64,000 nucleotides of DNA from Tessaracoccus lacteus (GCF_029917005.1 NZ_CP123967.1:2728001-2792000), one strand, 5' to 3'; shown: positions 17,486 through 26,289, numbered from the stretch's first letter. The notes: generated by a model not told the origin, from the letters alone. Translations and numbers: made by a program.

Positions 17486-17782
17486 CTACCCAATTAGGAC
17501 AGCGAGTGTATACCAGCCGTTGTGAGAAGGAGCCTCGTCCCGGCAGAGAACTCGTGGTTCTCGATGCCGGGACGGGCTCCTATCGCAGAAGGCGGTGTCA
17601 TGCTTCGTGTGCAGGCGCGGAAAGATCTGTGCTGCCTCGGCCTCTGGCCAGCCGTCGAGCATGCTGAAGGCGAGGACGATCGCTTCGAAGTAGTCGTTTG
17701 CGATCGCCTCGCTCCGGTACCAGTGCTTCTTGCCGGTGATCTTCAGCTTGACCAGGTGCCCGTTCCGGCCTGAGTTCCCCAC
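17486..17782 (-). CDS. Hypothetical protein, probably truncated or damaged at its 3' end
   Basis: 98 codons on the complement. The first 65 or so residues look like real protein (NGHLVKLKITGKKHWYRSEA, NDYFEAIVLAFSMLDGWPEA). The rest crosses a 50-bp near-perfect hairpin and reads as low-quality sequence, and another frame stops exactly before that hairpin. So the natural C-terminus was probably just upstream of 17580, and a frameshift has run the frame through its own terminator. No family is recognised. Confidence 0.4.
   Translation of the reverse strand: MGNSGRNGHLVKLKITGKKHWYRSEAIANDYFEAIVLAFSMLDGWPEAEAAQIFPRLHTKHDTAFCDRSPSRHREPRVLCRDEAPSHNGWYTLAVLIG
17529..17580 (-). terminator. Very strong hairpin, likely terminator
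   Basis: GGAGCC-TCGTCCCGGCA-GAGAAC (17529-17551) pairs with GGTTCTC-GATGCCGGGAC-GGGCTCC across a TCGT loop. This is more than 20 paired positions with small bulges. On the minus strand it is followed by TTCTCAC. It is the strongest local fold I noticed in the accessory patch. Confidence 0.6.
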
Positions 17783-18088
17783 AGGCCGCCGGAATTTCGG
17801 GGTTGATCCGGAGTAGATGTACTTGTCAGGGCGCGGTTGGTGGTGGTTTCTGGGGCACTAACTGGTTGTCTGTAGGGTGGTGTGGTCGCGCTGGGGTGCG
17901 AATCCGCGCCTCCGGCGGCCGCAATCGTCGAACTGGCCGACCCGCCGCATCCGCCCCGAACGCGGCCTACATGGGCCGACACGGCGCGACACGGCCCCTC
18001 CAGGCGCGGACCTCCTCACGGCCGGGCGGGGACATCAAAACCCCCGGCAACTTGCGTTTACCGGGGGTTCCAACGTGACTCAACTGGC
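17783..18088. other. Intergenic stretch between the accessory patch and tRNA-Ser
   Basis: I see no convincing gene in these 306 bp. The only clear element is a hairpin at 18039-18069: AACCCCCGG pairs with CCGGGGGTT around a 13-nt loop, beside the 3' end of the minus-strand tRNA-Ser(GCU), so it probably terminates that tRNA transcript. I looked for a copy of the tRNA 3' end near the other edge of the patch, as an integration scar would leave, and found none. Confidence 0.5.
18039..18069 (-). terminator. Hairpin downstream of tRNA-Ser(GCU)
   Basis: AACCCCCGG (18039-18047) pairs with CCGGGGGTT (18061-18069), 20 nt past the tRNA 3' end; on the minus strand a TTTTGATG tract follows the hairpin. 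Confidence 0.65.
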
Positions 18089-18178
18089 GGAGGTGGCGGG
18101 ATTTGAACCCGCGATGGGGTTGAAGCCCCAAACCCGCTTAGCAGGCGGGCGCCATAGACCGTACTAGGCGACACCTCC
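18089..18178 (-). tRNA. tRNA-Ser (anticodon GCT)
   Basis: On the complement, GGAGGTG pairs with CACCTCC in the acceptor. The anticodon loop contains CTGCTAA with GCT at its centre. A long variable arm (GGGGCTTCAACCCC) marks a class II tRNA, and the T arm contains GGTTCAAATCC. No CCA is encoded. Its 3' end faces the accessory patch, a common integration site. Confidence 0.95.
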
Positions 18179-18259
18179 AGTGCCGCTCTAGCCTAGCCGA
18201 GCGCGACGGATGCCGCCAAACGAGCCCGCGGGTAGACTCATCGGCGCAGGAGGACACTG

Positions 18260-20347
18260 ATGAGCGAAGACCACCAGCGGCCCCGCCGCGGGCTCCCCCC
18301 GGACGCACCGATTCCGGCAGAGGCGAGCGACCCGGCGACCGGACGGGCCGACGGGTCCTCCGCGCCCGCCCCGGACGCACCCACAGGGGGACCCGCAGAC
18401 GACTCCTCCCCGTCCCCGGCCGACCAACCGCCCGTCCTCGACCTGGCCGACAGCTGGTTCCGCGCCGAGTCCCGGCGCCCTGGGGATCCCGCAAACGGGA
18501 GCCACACCCCGGGGAGGGCAGCCTCATCAGCCGGCCCTGATGCCCCCGACCCTGACCTGACGCCGACCCGCGGCATCCCGCTCGGACGCCACACCGCCGC
18601 CGACGCATGGGCGGCGCACGCCTCACCCGCCGACACGACGCACGACGAGCCAGACCCACCCGTCGGCCCGACAATCCCCTCCGATGTGGAGGCGGACGCC
18701 GAGGTGGCTCAGGGCGAAGCGATCGTCGAGGAGCAGGCGGAGGAGCGACCCGTCGACGTCGCCGCCCTCATCGCCGCCACGGACGCCGCCGACCTGCCGA
18801 CGCCGGACACGACCTGGCTGGCGCCCGAGCACGCGGTTCCCGTCGAGGACGACGGCAGACGCAGTCTCCGGGCCTCGATCCTGCTGACCCTCGCGTCGCT
18901 CGTGCTGCCCGGATCCGGGCTGCTGGGCGCGAGGAGGACGTGGCTCAAGGTCCTCGGCGGCACCGTGGCGCTGCTGATGATCGTCGTCGCGATCGTCGGT
19001 GGCTGGTACGCACTCAACAACCAGGTCGCCCTGGCGAAGTTCGCCGCATCCAGCTCCGGCCTGACGTTCCTCAGCTTCGCGCTCGCCGCCTTCGCCGTCG
19101 TCTGGGTCGGGCTGATCGCCACGACCCACATCGTGACACGGCCCGCCGGCACCAGGGGCGGCCGCAAGATCCTCGGCGCCGTCGTCGTGACCGCGCTGGC
19201 GTTCACCGCGTCCGCTCCGTCGGCCGTCGGCGCCCGCTACGCGCGCGATGCCTATCTCCTGGTCAACCAGGTCCTCCCCGACGCGAGCGACGTGAAGGCC
19301 ACGAACCGCCCGACCCTCGCCACCCAGGAGGCCGATCCGTGGGCCGGAATCGAGCGGGTCAACGTCCTGCTCCTCGGCGCCGACGGTGACGCCTCCCGCG
19401 CTGACCGGATCGACGACTACGGCATCCGCACCGACACCATCATGGTGGCCTCGATCGACACGGCCACCGGCGACACCACGCTCATCCAGATCCCCCGCAA
19501 CGTGCAGTACACGCCGTTCCCCGAGGGCTCTGAGATGGCATCGGTGTTCCCCGACGGGTTCAGGGGTACGCCCGAGTCCGACTTCTGGGTAAACGGCATC
19601 TGGGAGACCGTCGAGAAGCAGTACCCGGACCTGCTCGGGGACGCGACCTACCCGGGCGCGGAGGGGCTGAAGCAGGGCGTCGAGGGCATCACCGGCCTGA
19701 AGATGGACTACTTCGTGATGCTCAATATCGACGGGCTCAAGGAGCTCATCGACGCGATGGGTGGCGTCACGGTCAACATCAACCAGGAGTTGGCGATCGG
19801 CGGCTCGCACGAGCCCTATCGCGAGCCCAGCGGCTACCTCACCCCCGGCCCGAACCAGAAGCTCGGCGGCTATAAGGCCATGTGGTACGCCCGTAGCCGC
19901 TTCAATACCGACGACTACAACCGCATGGCCCGCCAGTCCTGCCTCGTGGACGCGATCATCGCCCAGGCAAATCCGCAGACGCTGCTCACGAGCTTCGAGC
20001 CCATCGCCGCAGCCTCGGCCGACCTGCTGACGACCGACATCCCGCAGCAGGACCTGAGCGCGTTCATCGACCTGGCCTTCCGGGTCAAGGACGCCACGGT
20101 CAGCCGGCTGGTCTTCACCAACGGCAAGAACGGCTACTCCTACGCCAACCCGGACTTCGACGCCATGCAGGCGGCCGTCAAGAAGGCGATCACACCCAAG
20201 GAGACGGCGTCGGCGAAGCCCAGCGCCACCTCGTCGGCCACCGCCACCAAGAGCAAAACCTCCACCGCCACCAAGACGTCGACCAGCAACGGCGAGGGCG
20301 CGGAGACCGTAGCCGACGCCTGCGCCTACACGGGCGACGCTGAGTAG
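18260..20347 (+). CDS. LytR-CpsA-Psr (LCP) family wall-polymer ligase
   Basis: 695-residue membrane protein predicted to transfer lipid-linked glycopolymers to peptidoglycan. Residues 1-200 are Pro/Ala/Asp-rich and probably cytosolic and disordered. Hydrophobic helices follow (around VALLMIVVAIVGGWYALNN and FLSFALAAFAVVWVGLIATT, then a third). The LCP domain starts near residue 365: VLLLGADGDASR, RTDTIMVASIDT, IQIPRNVQYTP, with the conserved Asp and Arg residues, GGVTVNINQEL, and MWYARSRFNTDDYNRMARQ. The tail is Ser/Thr/Lys-rich. GGAGGA precedes the ATG. Its location 4 kb from the glycopolymer locus supports a role in attaching that polymer. Confidence 0.9.
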   Translation: MSEDHQRPRRGLPPDAPIPAEASDPATGRADGSSAPAPDAPTGGPADDSSPSPADQPPVLDLADSWFRAESRRPGDPANGSHTPGRAASSAGPDAPDPDLTPTRGIPLGRHTAADAWAAHASPADTTHDEPDPPVGPTIPSDVEADAEVAQGEAIVEEQAEERPVDVAALIAATDAADLPTPDTTWLAPEHAVPVEDDGRRSLRASILLTLASLVLPGSGLLGARRTWLKVLGGTVALLMIVVAIVGGWYALNNQVALAKFAASSSGLTFLSFALAAFAVVWVGLIATTHIVTRPAGTRGGRKILGAVVVTALAFTASAPSAVGARYARDAYLLVNQVLPDASDVKATNRPTLATQEADPWAGIERVNVLLLGADGDASRADRIDDYGIRTDTIMVASIDTATGDTTLIQIPRNVQYTPFPEGSEMASVFPDGFRGTPESDFWVNGIWETVEKQYPDLLGDATYPGAEGLKQGVEGITGLKMDYFVMLNIDGLKELIDAMGGVTVNINQELAIGGSHEPYREPSGYLTPGPNQKLGGYKAMWYARSRFNTDDYNRMARQSCLVDAIIAQANPQTLLTSFEPIAAASADLLTTDIPQQDLSAFIDLAFRVKDATVSRLVFTNGKNGYSYANPDFDAMQAAVKKAITPKETASAKPSATSSATATKSKTSTATKTSTSNGEGAETVADACAYTGDAE

Positions 20348-20369
20348 CCGGACGGGCCGACCGCCTGCC

Positions 20370-20819
20370 TCAGGCCTGGGGCGGGCGGCGCGACGCCTTG
20401 AGGTGAGCCTTCACGTCGGCCAGCACGGTGTCGATCTGTGGGCTGTCGCCGCGGGGGAACAGCAGGTGGGTGCGGCGCACGTTGCCGTGGTAGATCGTGA
20501 CGTGCGATCCCTCGTCGGACTGCGTGACCTTGCTCACGTCGAGCCACCGACCCGTGTGCTCGACCGCGCTGCCGGTGATCCGGTACCCGTCGTCGTCGAG
20601 TTCGACGCGAACCGCCAGCCTCGAGAGGGACAGGAACGCCAGGACCGCGAGAATGACGCCCGCGGCGAGGATCACGCTGCCCACGATCACCGCGGCGAGG
20701 TGCCAGTGCCACGACAGACCGCCGACCAGCAGGAATGCCCCGAGCAGAGCGGCGACGGCGGCGATGACGAAGGCGCGGACGGGGGGACGCGGGGGGATCA
20801 CGTAGACGGTTTGACCCAT
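20370..20819 (-). CDS. Small membrane protein with PH-like domain
   Basis: 149 residues: two adjacent hydrophobic helices (VRAFVIAAVAALLGAFLLVG and WHLAAVIVGSVILAAGVILA), then a soluble strand-rich part (VELDDDGYRITGSAVEHTGR, VSKVTQSDEGSHVTIYHGNV), the layout of bacterial PH-domain (bPH2/DUF304-like) membrane proteins. Function is unknown. TAGGCT lies 6 nt before the ATG at 20819. It converges on the LCP gene with 22 bp between stops. Confidence 0.65.
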   Translation of the reverse strand: MGQTVYVIPPRPPVRAFVIAAVAALLGAFLLVGGLSWHWHLAAVIVGSVILAAGVILAVLAFLSLSRLAVRVELDDDGYRITGSAVEHTGRWLDVSKVTQSDEGSHVTIYHGNVRRTHLLFPRGDSPQIDTVLADVKAHLKASRRPPQA

Positions 20820-20825
20820 GACGGA

Positions 20826-20831
20826 AGCCTA
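20826..20831 (-). promoter_or_regulatory. -10 box of a leaderless transcript (TAGGCT)
   Basis: On the minus strand TAGGCT is followed by TCCGTC and the ATG at 20819. A plus-strand TAGGAT at 20877-20882 probably drives tRNA-Ser(UGA). Confidence 0.5.
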
Positions 20832-20893
20832 CCGGCGGCGACCCCGCCGCGGTGGAGCCCCCGCGGAGCGGCGCGCTAGGATGGCGGCGCACT

Positions 20894-20981
20894 GGCGAGG
20901 TCGCATAGTGGACTAGTGCAGCCGCCTTGAAAGCGGCCGAGGGGCAACTCTCCGTGGGTTCGAATCCCACCCTCGCCGCCA
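20894..20981 (+). tRNA. tRNA-Ser (anticodon TGA), CCA encoded
   Basis: GGCGAGG pairs with CCTCGCC in the acceptor. The anticodon loop CTTGAAA has TGA at its centre. A long variable arm and GGTTCGAATCC in the T arm complete a class II tRNA. CCA is encoded at 20979-20981. TAGGAT 11 nt upstream looks like its -10 box. The pseudouridine synthase start is only 13 nt past the CCA. Confidence 0.95.
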
Positions 20982-20994
20982 CAGGAGGTCTTCG

Positions 20995-21921
20995 ATGCCA
21001 CCCAGATCGCCGCTGCCGCCGCGGCACGGCCTGCAGGCCGCGTGGGTCCGCACCCCGGATCGCGACCCCGTCGACCCGATGCCCTGGCCGACGATGCGCG
21101 ACTGGCTCGTCGTCAAGCTCGCCCCCAGCCCCGACGACGTGGACGCGCTGCTTGCCGACGGCACGTTCGTGGACCAGCAGGGCCGCCCCATCACCGGGCG
21201 TGAGCCGTATACGCCCCACACGTTCCTCTGGTTCCACCGCCCCCTGCGAGACGAGCCTGAGGTTCCCGGCGAGCTGATCGTCCTCCACCGGGACGACCGG
21301 ATCGTCGTGCTCGACAAGCCCCACTTCCTCTCGACGATCCCGCGCGGCAAACACGTCGTGCAGTCTGCGGTGGTCAGGGCGCGGCTCGCGCTCGACCTCC
21401 CGGAGTTGTCGGCGGCCCACCGCCTCGACCGCGGCACGGCAGGGGTGCTGCTCATGACGACGGAGAAGCGGTGGCGCGCCCCCTACCAGTCGGTGTTCGC
21501 CGAGCGCCGGGTCGCGAAGACCTACCGCGCCATCGCCCCGTTCGATCCCGCGCTCCGGTTCCCGAGGTGCGTCGAGTCGCACCTCACCAAACGGGTCGGG
21601 CACCTGCAGGCCGAGACCCTGGACCTGCCGCCCAACTCCTTCACCGACATCGACCTGCTCGAGGTCCACGGCGACCGCGCCCTGTACGAGGTCCGGCCGC
21701 TGACGGGCCGCACGCACCAGATCCGCGCGCACTTCAACCAGCTGGGCATCCCGCTGCTCGGCGATCCGCTCTACCCGGAGATCTCCCCCGTCGACATCGA
21801 CGACTTCTCCGATCCTCTGCGGCTGCTCGCCTACCGGCTCGAGTTCGTCGACCCAGTCGACGAGACGGTACGAAAGTACACGGCAGCCCGCAATCTGGAG
21901 CTCCCGGCGGGCGCAGGCTGA
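20995..21921 (+). CDS. RluA-family pseudouridine synthase
   Basis: 308-residue RNA-modifying enzyme that isomerises uridine to pseudouridine, of the RluA/RluC/RluD family. The catalytic signature HRLDRGTAGVLLMT (Asp is the nucleophile) is at about residue 142. Downstream motifs include KTYRAIAPF, and GRTHQIRAHFNQLGIPLLGD, typical of the family. AGGAGG 6 nt before the ATG is the best ribosome site in this area. The gene follows tRNA-Ser(UGA) by 13 nt and no terminator separates them, so readthrough cotranscription is likely. The position modified cannot be told from sequence alone. Confidence 0.9.
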   Translation: MPPRSPLPPRHGLQAAWVRTPDRDPVDPMPWPTMRDWLVVKLAPSPDDVDALLADGTFVDQQGRPITGREPYTPHTFLWFHRPLRDEPEVPGELIVLHRDDRIVVLDKPHFLSTIPRGKHVVQSAVVRARLALDLPELSAAHRLDRGTAGVLLMTTEKRWRAPYQSVFAERRVAKTYRAIAPFDPALRFPRCVESHLTKRVGHLQAETLDLPPNSFTDIDLLEVHGDRALYEVRPLTGRTHQIRAHFNQLGIPLLGDPLYPEISPVDIDDFSDPLRLLAYRLEFVDPVDETVRKYTAARNLELPAGAG

Positions 21922-22001
21922 GCGTTCCCTGTAGCCTGACCTGTGCCCGCGTGTGAGCTTGCCTCGACGGCGGACCGATGAAGCCCTGAGAGATCTGTGA
22001 G

Positions 22002-23462
22002 ATGAACACCAACCCTTGCGCCGCTGCAGCACACGCAGTTGCAGAGCGAATGAGGGCAGGTGTCGCGGCGTTCCTGCAACGAGGCGACCGCGCCCGGCAG
22101 ACCAGGAGGTCGTCGGAGTCGGTGTGGACGACACTCGGGAACCACACCCTCGAAGCGACTGTCCGACCCTCGTTCCGGGCCGACGAGGCCATCGCTGAGA
22201 CGCTCGCCACGGCGTCGGCGGCCCTGCATGCCTCGGACGTGCCGCACGTCCAGGTGAACTCGTACCCGGAGCTACCGCAGATCCGGATTCAGCCCAGACA
22301 TTGGGACGCCGCGCTGCGGGCACTCGCCGCCGACCCGTCGCATCACTGGTATGCGCGTCGGCTGGGCAGGATCCGGCCGATGACAGCGCGCCTCGTGGCC
22401 GAACCAACGGGCAAGCTGACGGTCTTTCGGACATGGGCCGACCCGACCGGACGCTTCCTCGGCGGTCCGGATGTGGGCATCGCCCTCTCGCTGGTGGGCG
22501 ACAACCCCACCCCGCCCGTCGAGGCCATCGACGTCGTCTACACCTGGGTCGACGGCTCCGACCCCACCTGGCAGCGCCGACGCGACGCCCACCGGGGCGG
22601 CCCGAACGACCACCTGCACGACACCGCAGCCAACCGAGCGCGCTACACCACGATCGAGGAGCTGCGGTACTCGGTGCGGTCGCTGCTGCGTTACGCGCCC
22701 TGGGTCCGCAACATCTTCGTGGTAACCGCCTCGCAGGTGCCACAGTGGCTGGCCGACGAGCATCCCGGCCTGAAGGTCGTCGATCACGCCGAGATCTTCG
22801 ACGACCCAGCCGCGCTTCCCACCTTCAACTCCCACGCCATCGAGTCCCGCCTGCACCACATCGACGGGCTCGCTGAGCACTACCTGTACCTCAACGACGA
22901 CGTCTTCCTGTCGCGCTACCTGCCGCCCTCGACCTTCTTCGATCAGGACGGCAACCCCCGGGTATTCCTGAGCGGCCTCGCGGTGGGCGACTCTCCTCGG
23001 ACGAAACACGACGCTCCCGTCGTAGCGGCCGCCAAGAACAACCGCGACCTCCTGCTCCGACTCACGAACAGCCCACTCGCCCACCGGCAGAAGCATGTGC
23101 CCCATCCGCAGCTGCGTTCGGTTGCCTTCGAGCTTGAGGGTCGGGCGCCAGAGGAGTTCGAGCGCACCGGCCGGGCGAAGTTCCGCTCCCCGAGGGACCT
23201 GTCCGTAGCGTCGTCGTTGCTTCCCTACTACTGCTACCTGACCGGAAGAGGCTCGCTGGGCAGCATCAACCACTTCTACGCCGACGTGGCCTCGTGGGAG
23301 CTGACGTGGCGTCTACCGCGGCTGCTGCGCGAACGTGACGCGGACATCATCTGCCTCAACGCGACCACGCATTCCCAGCAGCGCTACGCCGAGCTGATCC
23401 GAGCCTTCTACCAGGCATACTTCCCCGGCGCCAGCCGCCTAGAACGCCCGCCAACGCCCTGA
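22002..23462 (+). CDS. Stealth-family sugar-phosphate transferase
   Basis: 486-residue cytosolic protein with the conserved Stealth regions: CR1 (AIDVVYTWVDGSDPTW, about residue 179), CR2 (TIEELRYSVRSLLRYAPWVR, then FVVTASQVPQWLADEHP), CR3 (PTFNSHAIESRLHHIDGLAE, YLYLNDDVFL) and CR4 near the C-terminus (SINHFYADVASWE). Stealth proteins are hexose-1-phosphate (or related) transferases that build phosphodiester-linked capsular and wall polysaccharides. About 170 N-terminal residues precede CR1. It opens the plus-strand glycopolymer block and is followed 101 bp later by a TagF-like polymerase, so both probably act on the same polymer. Confidence 0.9.
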   Translation: MNTNPCAAAAHAVAERMRAGVAAFLQRGDRARQTRRSSESVWTTLGNHTLEATVRPSFRADEAIAETLATASAALHASDVPHVQVNSYPELPQIRIQPRHWDAALRALAADPSHHWYARRLGRIRPMTARLVAEPTGKLTVFRTWADPTGRFLGGPDVGIALSLVGDNPTPPVEAIDVVYTWVDGSDPTWQRRRDAHRGGPNDHLHDTAANRARYTTIEELRYSVRSLLRYAPWVRNIFVVTASQVPQWLADEHPGLKVVDHAEIFDDPAALPTFNSHAIESRLHHIDGLAEHYLYLNDDVFLSRYLPPSTFFDQDGNPRVFLSGLAVGDSPRTKHDAPVVAAAKNNRDLLLRLTNSPLAHRQKHVPHPQLRSVAFELEGRAPEEFERTGRAKFRSPRDLSVASSLLPYYCYLTGRGSLGSINHFYADVASWELTWRLPRLLRERDADIICLNATTHSQQRYAELIRAFYQAYFPGASRLERPPTP

Positions 23463-23563
23463 CGCCTCAGAGAGCCTGTGATGTCCTCAGGTTCGTTTGG
23501 CAGAATGGGCCAGTCGACACCCCGTCGGCCGCGGCACGCCCCAGCCGCCCAGAGAGGAATCGC

Positions 23564-25564
23564 ATGCCAACCCAGTTCACGATCACGTCGATCACGTGGG
23601 AGCGGGTCAACCTCACCATCGACCTGAGTGCTACCTGGGCGCCGGACTGGGATCTGTCGGACAGACAGCCGGTACTCCCCGCTGCTCCCATCCGGAGACT
23701 CGCGGACCTTCCCACTCCGGCCGTCGCTCCCGCACGCCCCGTCAGCGGCCCGGGCCTCGCGCCCATCAGCGAACACGACGCCGACGACAGCGACCCAGAC
23801 CTGGAGGCCGAGGAAGGCGGGGACGCCGACGAGGAGTCGGTCGAGGGCGCTCGTCGGACCGCAGCTTTCGACCAGGACGAAGAGTCCGTCGACTCCGGCG
23901 TCCTCCCGACGCTCGGGTGCGTCTTCATCCGCGACGTCAGCCAGGGCCACGATGTCGACTGGGTACACCTCGCCGAGGGTCATTACCGCATCCACATCAG
24001 CCTGTCTACGTTCGCGAACCGCAAGTTCCTGCCCAACGGCACCTGGAAGTTCTACGCCTGGCTCGACAACGGCACCGAGGCCGGGGCCGTCGTCGGCGCC
24101 CGGTGGCCGCTGGACAAGCTGGACGCCCTCGAGGACCACTCGCGCGTCTTCCTCTACGCCGGCAACAAGAGCGCCTACACCGTCTCCTTCGGCATCACCG
24201 AGAGCGAGAGCCCGCTGTTCGCGATGCGCGCCTACAGCTTCGGTCGCGGGGGAGGCGCCAAGAAGAAACCGTCCCCCGTCCTGCATCCGGTCAAGCGCAC
24301 CAGGGCCATCATCAAGTCGTGGACCTCAACCGCGAAGAAGCGCCAACTGGCCAAGGACATCTACGAGCGGTCTCTCCAGGCCGAGCGCATCAAGCGGGCC
24401 GTCACCGACAAGCCCGGCACCGTGCGCCGACCCCGGATCCTGTTCGCCTCCGAGGCCCGGGAGGGCATCGAGGGCAACCTGCTCGCGGTGCGCGACCGGA
24501 TGCTCGAGCGGGGCCTCGACAGGACCTACGACTTCCACTACTCGTTCCGCACCCGCCACTCGGCCACGAGCCTCGGCTTCGTGAAGCTGCTGCAGGAGAT
24601 GGGCAAGGCCGACATCATCCTGCTCGACGACTACTTCCCCCCGCTCGGCTGGCTGAACCTGAGCCCCGCGACCAAGGTCATCCAGCTGTGGCACGCCGGC
24701 AGCGGATTCAAGAGCGTCGGCTACAGCCGCTTCGGCAAGTTCGGCTCCCCCGGCCTGACGAACGCGCACCGCAAGTACACGTACACGATCACCGGCTCGC
24801 GCCACCTCAAGCACGTCTACTCCGAGGCCTTCGGCATCGAGGAGGAGGCGGTCATCCCGACCGGCCTGCCCCGCATCGACACCTTCCTCGATCCGGCCGA
24901 CCAGGCGGCCGCACGCCAGGACGCCTACGAGGCGTTCCCGCAACTCAAGGGCAAGAAGGTCATCATGTTCGCGCCGACGTTCCGCGGTCGCGGCGCGGCG
25001 GAGGCAACGTACCCGTACGACAAGATCGACTTCGAGGCGCTGTACGAGCTGTGCGGCGAGGACACGGTCGTGGCGTTCCGCATGCACCACTTCATCCCCG
25101 GCCAGGTGCCGATCCCGGAGCACATGCGCGACCGCTTCATCGACGTCGCCAGCTACCGCAACGGCAACAACCTGCTGCTCGTCACGGACCTGCTCATCAC
25201 CGACTACTCGTCGATCATCTACGAGTACTCACTGCTGAAGCGCCCCATGCTGTTCTTCGCCTATGACGAGCAGGTCTACTCGTCGGTGCGCGGCTTCCAC
25301 CGCCCCTACGAGGAGACCGCCCCGGGTAAGGTCTGCCACACCTTCGACGAGCTGCTGACCGCCATCCGCGACGAGGACTTCGAGACGTGGCGCGGCGATC
25401 AATTCCGCAAGGAGAACTTCGATAACATCGACACCCATTCCTCGGACCGGGTCATCGACTGGCTGATCCTCGGCGAGCCCCCGGCAGAGGCCGTGACACC
25501 CGAGCACCACGCGGACGTGGCGGCCCCCCAGGCCACCGACAACGAGGAGAAGGAACTCCGTTGA
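23564..25564 (+). CDS. CDP-glycerol glycerophosphotransferase (TagB/TagF-like) with N-terminal extension
   Basis: 666 residues. The C-terminal half is the glyphos-transferase (GT-B) domain of TagB/TagF: ILFASEAREGIEGNLLAVRD, FVKLLQEMGKADIILLDDYF, QLWHAGSGFKSVGYSR (equivalent to the catalytic His region), VIPTGLPRIDTFLD, KKVIMFAPTFRGRG, and DLLITDYSSIIYEYSLLKRP, which binds the CDP-polyol. The N-terminal 250 residues are partly acidic and partly beta-rich. It polymerises polyol-phosphate units from CDP-activated donors. GAGAGG precedes the ATG. It overlaps the cytidylyltransferase start by 4 nt, consistent with donor synthesis and use in one operon. Confidence 0.9.
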   Translation: MPTQFTITSITWERVNLTIDLSATWAPDWDLSDRQPVLPAAPIRRLADLPTPAVAPARPVSGPGLAPISEHDADDSDPDLEAEEGGDADEESVEGARRTAAFDQDEESVDSGVLPTLGCVFIRDVSQGHDVDWVHLAEGHYRIHISLSTFANRKFLPNGTWKFYAWLDNGTEAGAVVGARWPLDKLDALEDHSRVFLYAGNKSAYTVSFGITESESPLFAMRAYSFGRGGGAKKKPSPVLHPVKRTRAIIKSWTSTAKKRQLAKDIYERSLQAERIKRAVTDKPGTVRRPRILFASEAREGIEGNLLAVRDRMLERGLDRTYDFHYSFRTRHSATSLGFVKLLQEMGKADIILLDDYFPPLGWLNLSPATKVIQLWHAGSGFKSVGYSRFGKFGSPGLTNAHRKYTYTITGSRHLKHVYSEAFGIEEEAVIPTGLPRIDTFLDPADQAAARQDAYEAFPQLKGKKVIMFAPTFRGRGAAEATYPYDKIDFEALYELCGEDTVVAFRMHHFIPGQVPIPEHMRDRFIDVASYRNGNNLLLVTDLLITDYSSIIYEYSLLKRPMLFFAYDEQVYSSVRGFHRPYEETAPGKVCHTFDELLTAIRDEDFETWRGDQFRKENFDNIDTHSSDRVIDWLILGEPPAEAVTPEHHADVAAPQATDNEEKELR

Positions 25565-26289
25565 GCACCAACATCGCGGTCATCTTCGCGGGGGGCATCG
25601 GCTCCCGCATGAACAGCAAGGCGCTGCCGAAGCAGTTCCTGGAGATCCACGGCAAGCCGATCCTGATCCACACGCTGGAGAAGTTCGAGAACCACCCGGA
25701 GATCGACGCCATCGTGCTGGCCACCAACCCCGACTGGCGCGATCTCACCGAGAAGCTGCTCCGCAAGCACGAGATCACCAAGTGCCAGTGGGTCGTCAAC
25801 GGCGGCGAGACCGGCCAGGAATCCCGACACAAGGCGCTCCGCACCATCGCCGCCGACGTGGAGGACCCCTCCAACGTGATCGTGCTGCTGCACGACGGCG
25901 TCCGTCCCCTCATCAACGACGCGCTGATCTCGGAGAACATCGAGATGGCGCGTACAAAGGGCAACGCCATCACGTGCACCAAGAACAACGAGACCGTCGC
26001 CGTCAGCGCCGACGAGACCATCACCGAGGTCATCCCACGCGACCACATCTACGCGGCCCAGGCCCCGCAGACCTTCCATCTCGACGAGATCCTCGCCCTG
26101 TACGACCTAGCCGTCGAGGAGGGCGAGACCAACTCCATCGACTCCTGCACCCTGATGGCCACACATGGCCGCCAGCTGTTCCGGGTCGAGGGCCCCCGCT
26201 CGAACATCAAGATCACCACCGCGGAGGACTTCTACGTCTGCCGCACCTACTTCGACGTGCTGGAGACCCAGCAGATCGTGGGCATGTGA
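25561..26289 (+). CDS. IspD/TarI-family cytidylyltransferase
   Basis: 242-residue nucleotidyltransferase with the IspD-like CTP-binding loop (VIFAGGIGSRMNSKALPKQF), HGKPILIHTLEKF, LHDGVRPLI and PRDHIYAAQAPQTF. In this setting it more likely makes a CDP-polyol (CDP-ribitol or a relative), as TarI does, than methylerythritol precursor. The next gene encodes an SDR reductase/epimerase and the previous one a CDP-polyol polymerase. The start is TTG inside the upstream stop (TTGA), giving translational coupling. The exact polyol cannot be deduced. Confidence 0.85.
   Translation: MSTNIAVIFAGGIGSRMNSKALPKQFLEIHGKPILIHTLEKFENHPEIDAIVLATNPDWRDLTEKLLRKHEITKCQWVVNGGETGQESRHKALRTIAADVEDPSNVIVLLHDGVRPLINDALISENIEMARTKGNAITCTKNNETVAVSADETITEVIPRDHIYAAQAPQTFHLDEILALYDLAVEEGETNSIDSCTLMATHGRQLFRVEGPRSNIKITTAEDFYVCRTYFDVLETQQIVGM

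Noticed and set aside
17877-18167. Small plus-strand frame crossing tRNA-Ser(GCU)
   Set aside because: It overlaps almost the whole tRNA gene and is Arg/Pro-rich with no protein-like order.
20326-22743. 805-codon minus-strand frame
   Set aside because: It runs antisense through the LCP tail, a tRNA, the pseudouridine synthase and the Stealth gene; Arg/Pro-rich shadow frame.
25561-26289. Housekeeping IspD of the isoprenoid pathway
   Set aside because: The catalytic signature alone cannot separate IspD from TarI, but the gene is coupled by overlap to a CDP-polyol polymerase and an SDR and has no ispF nearby. The wall-polymer role is favoured but not proven.
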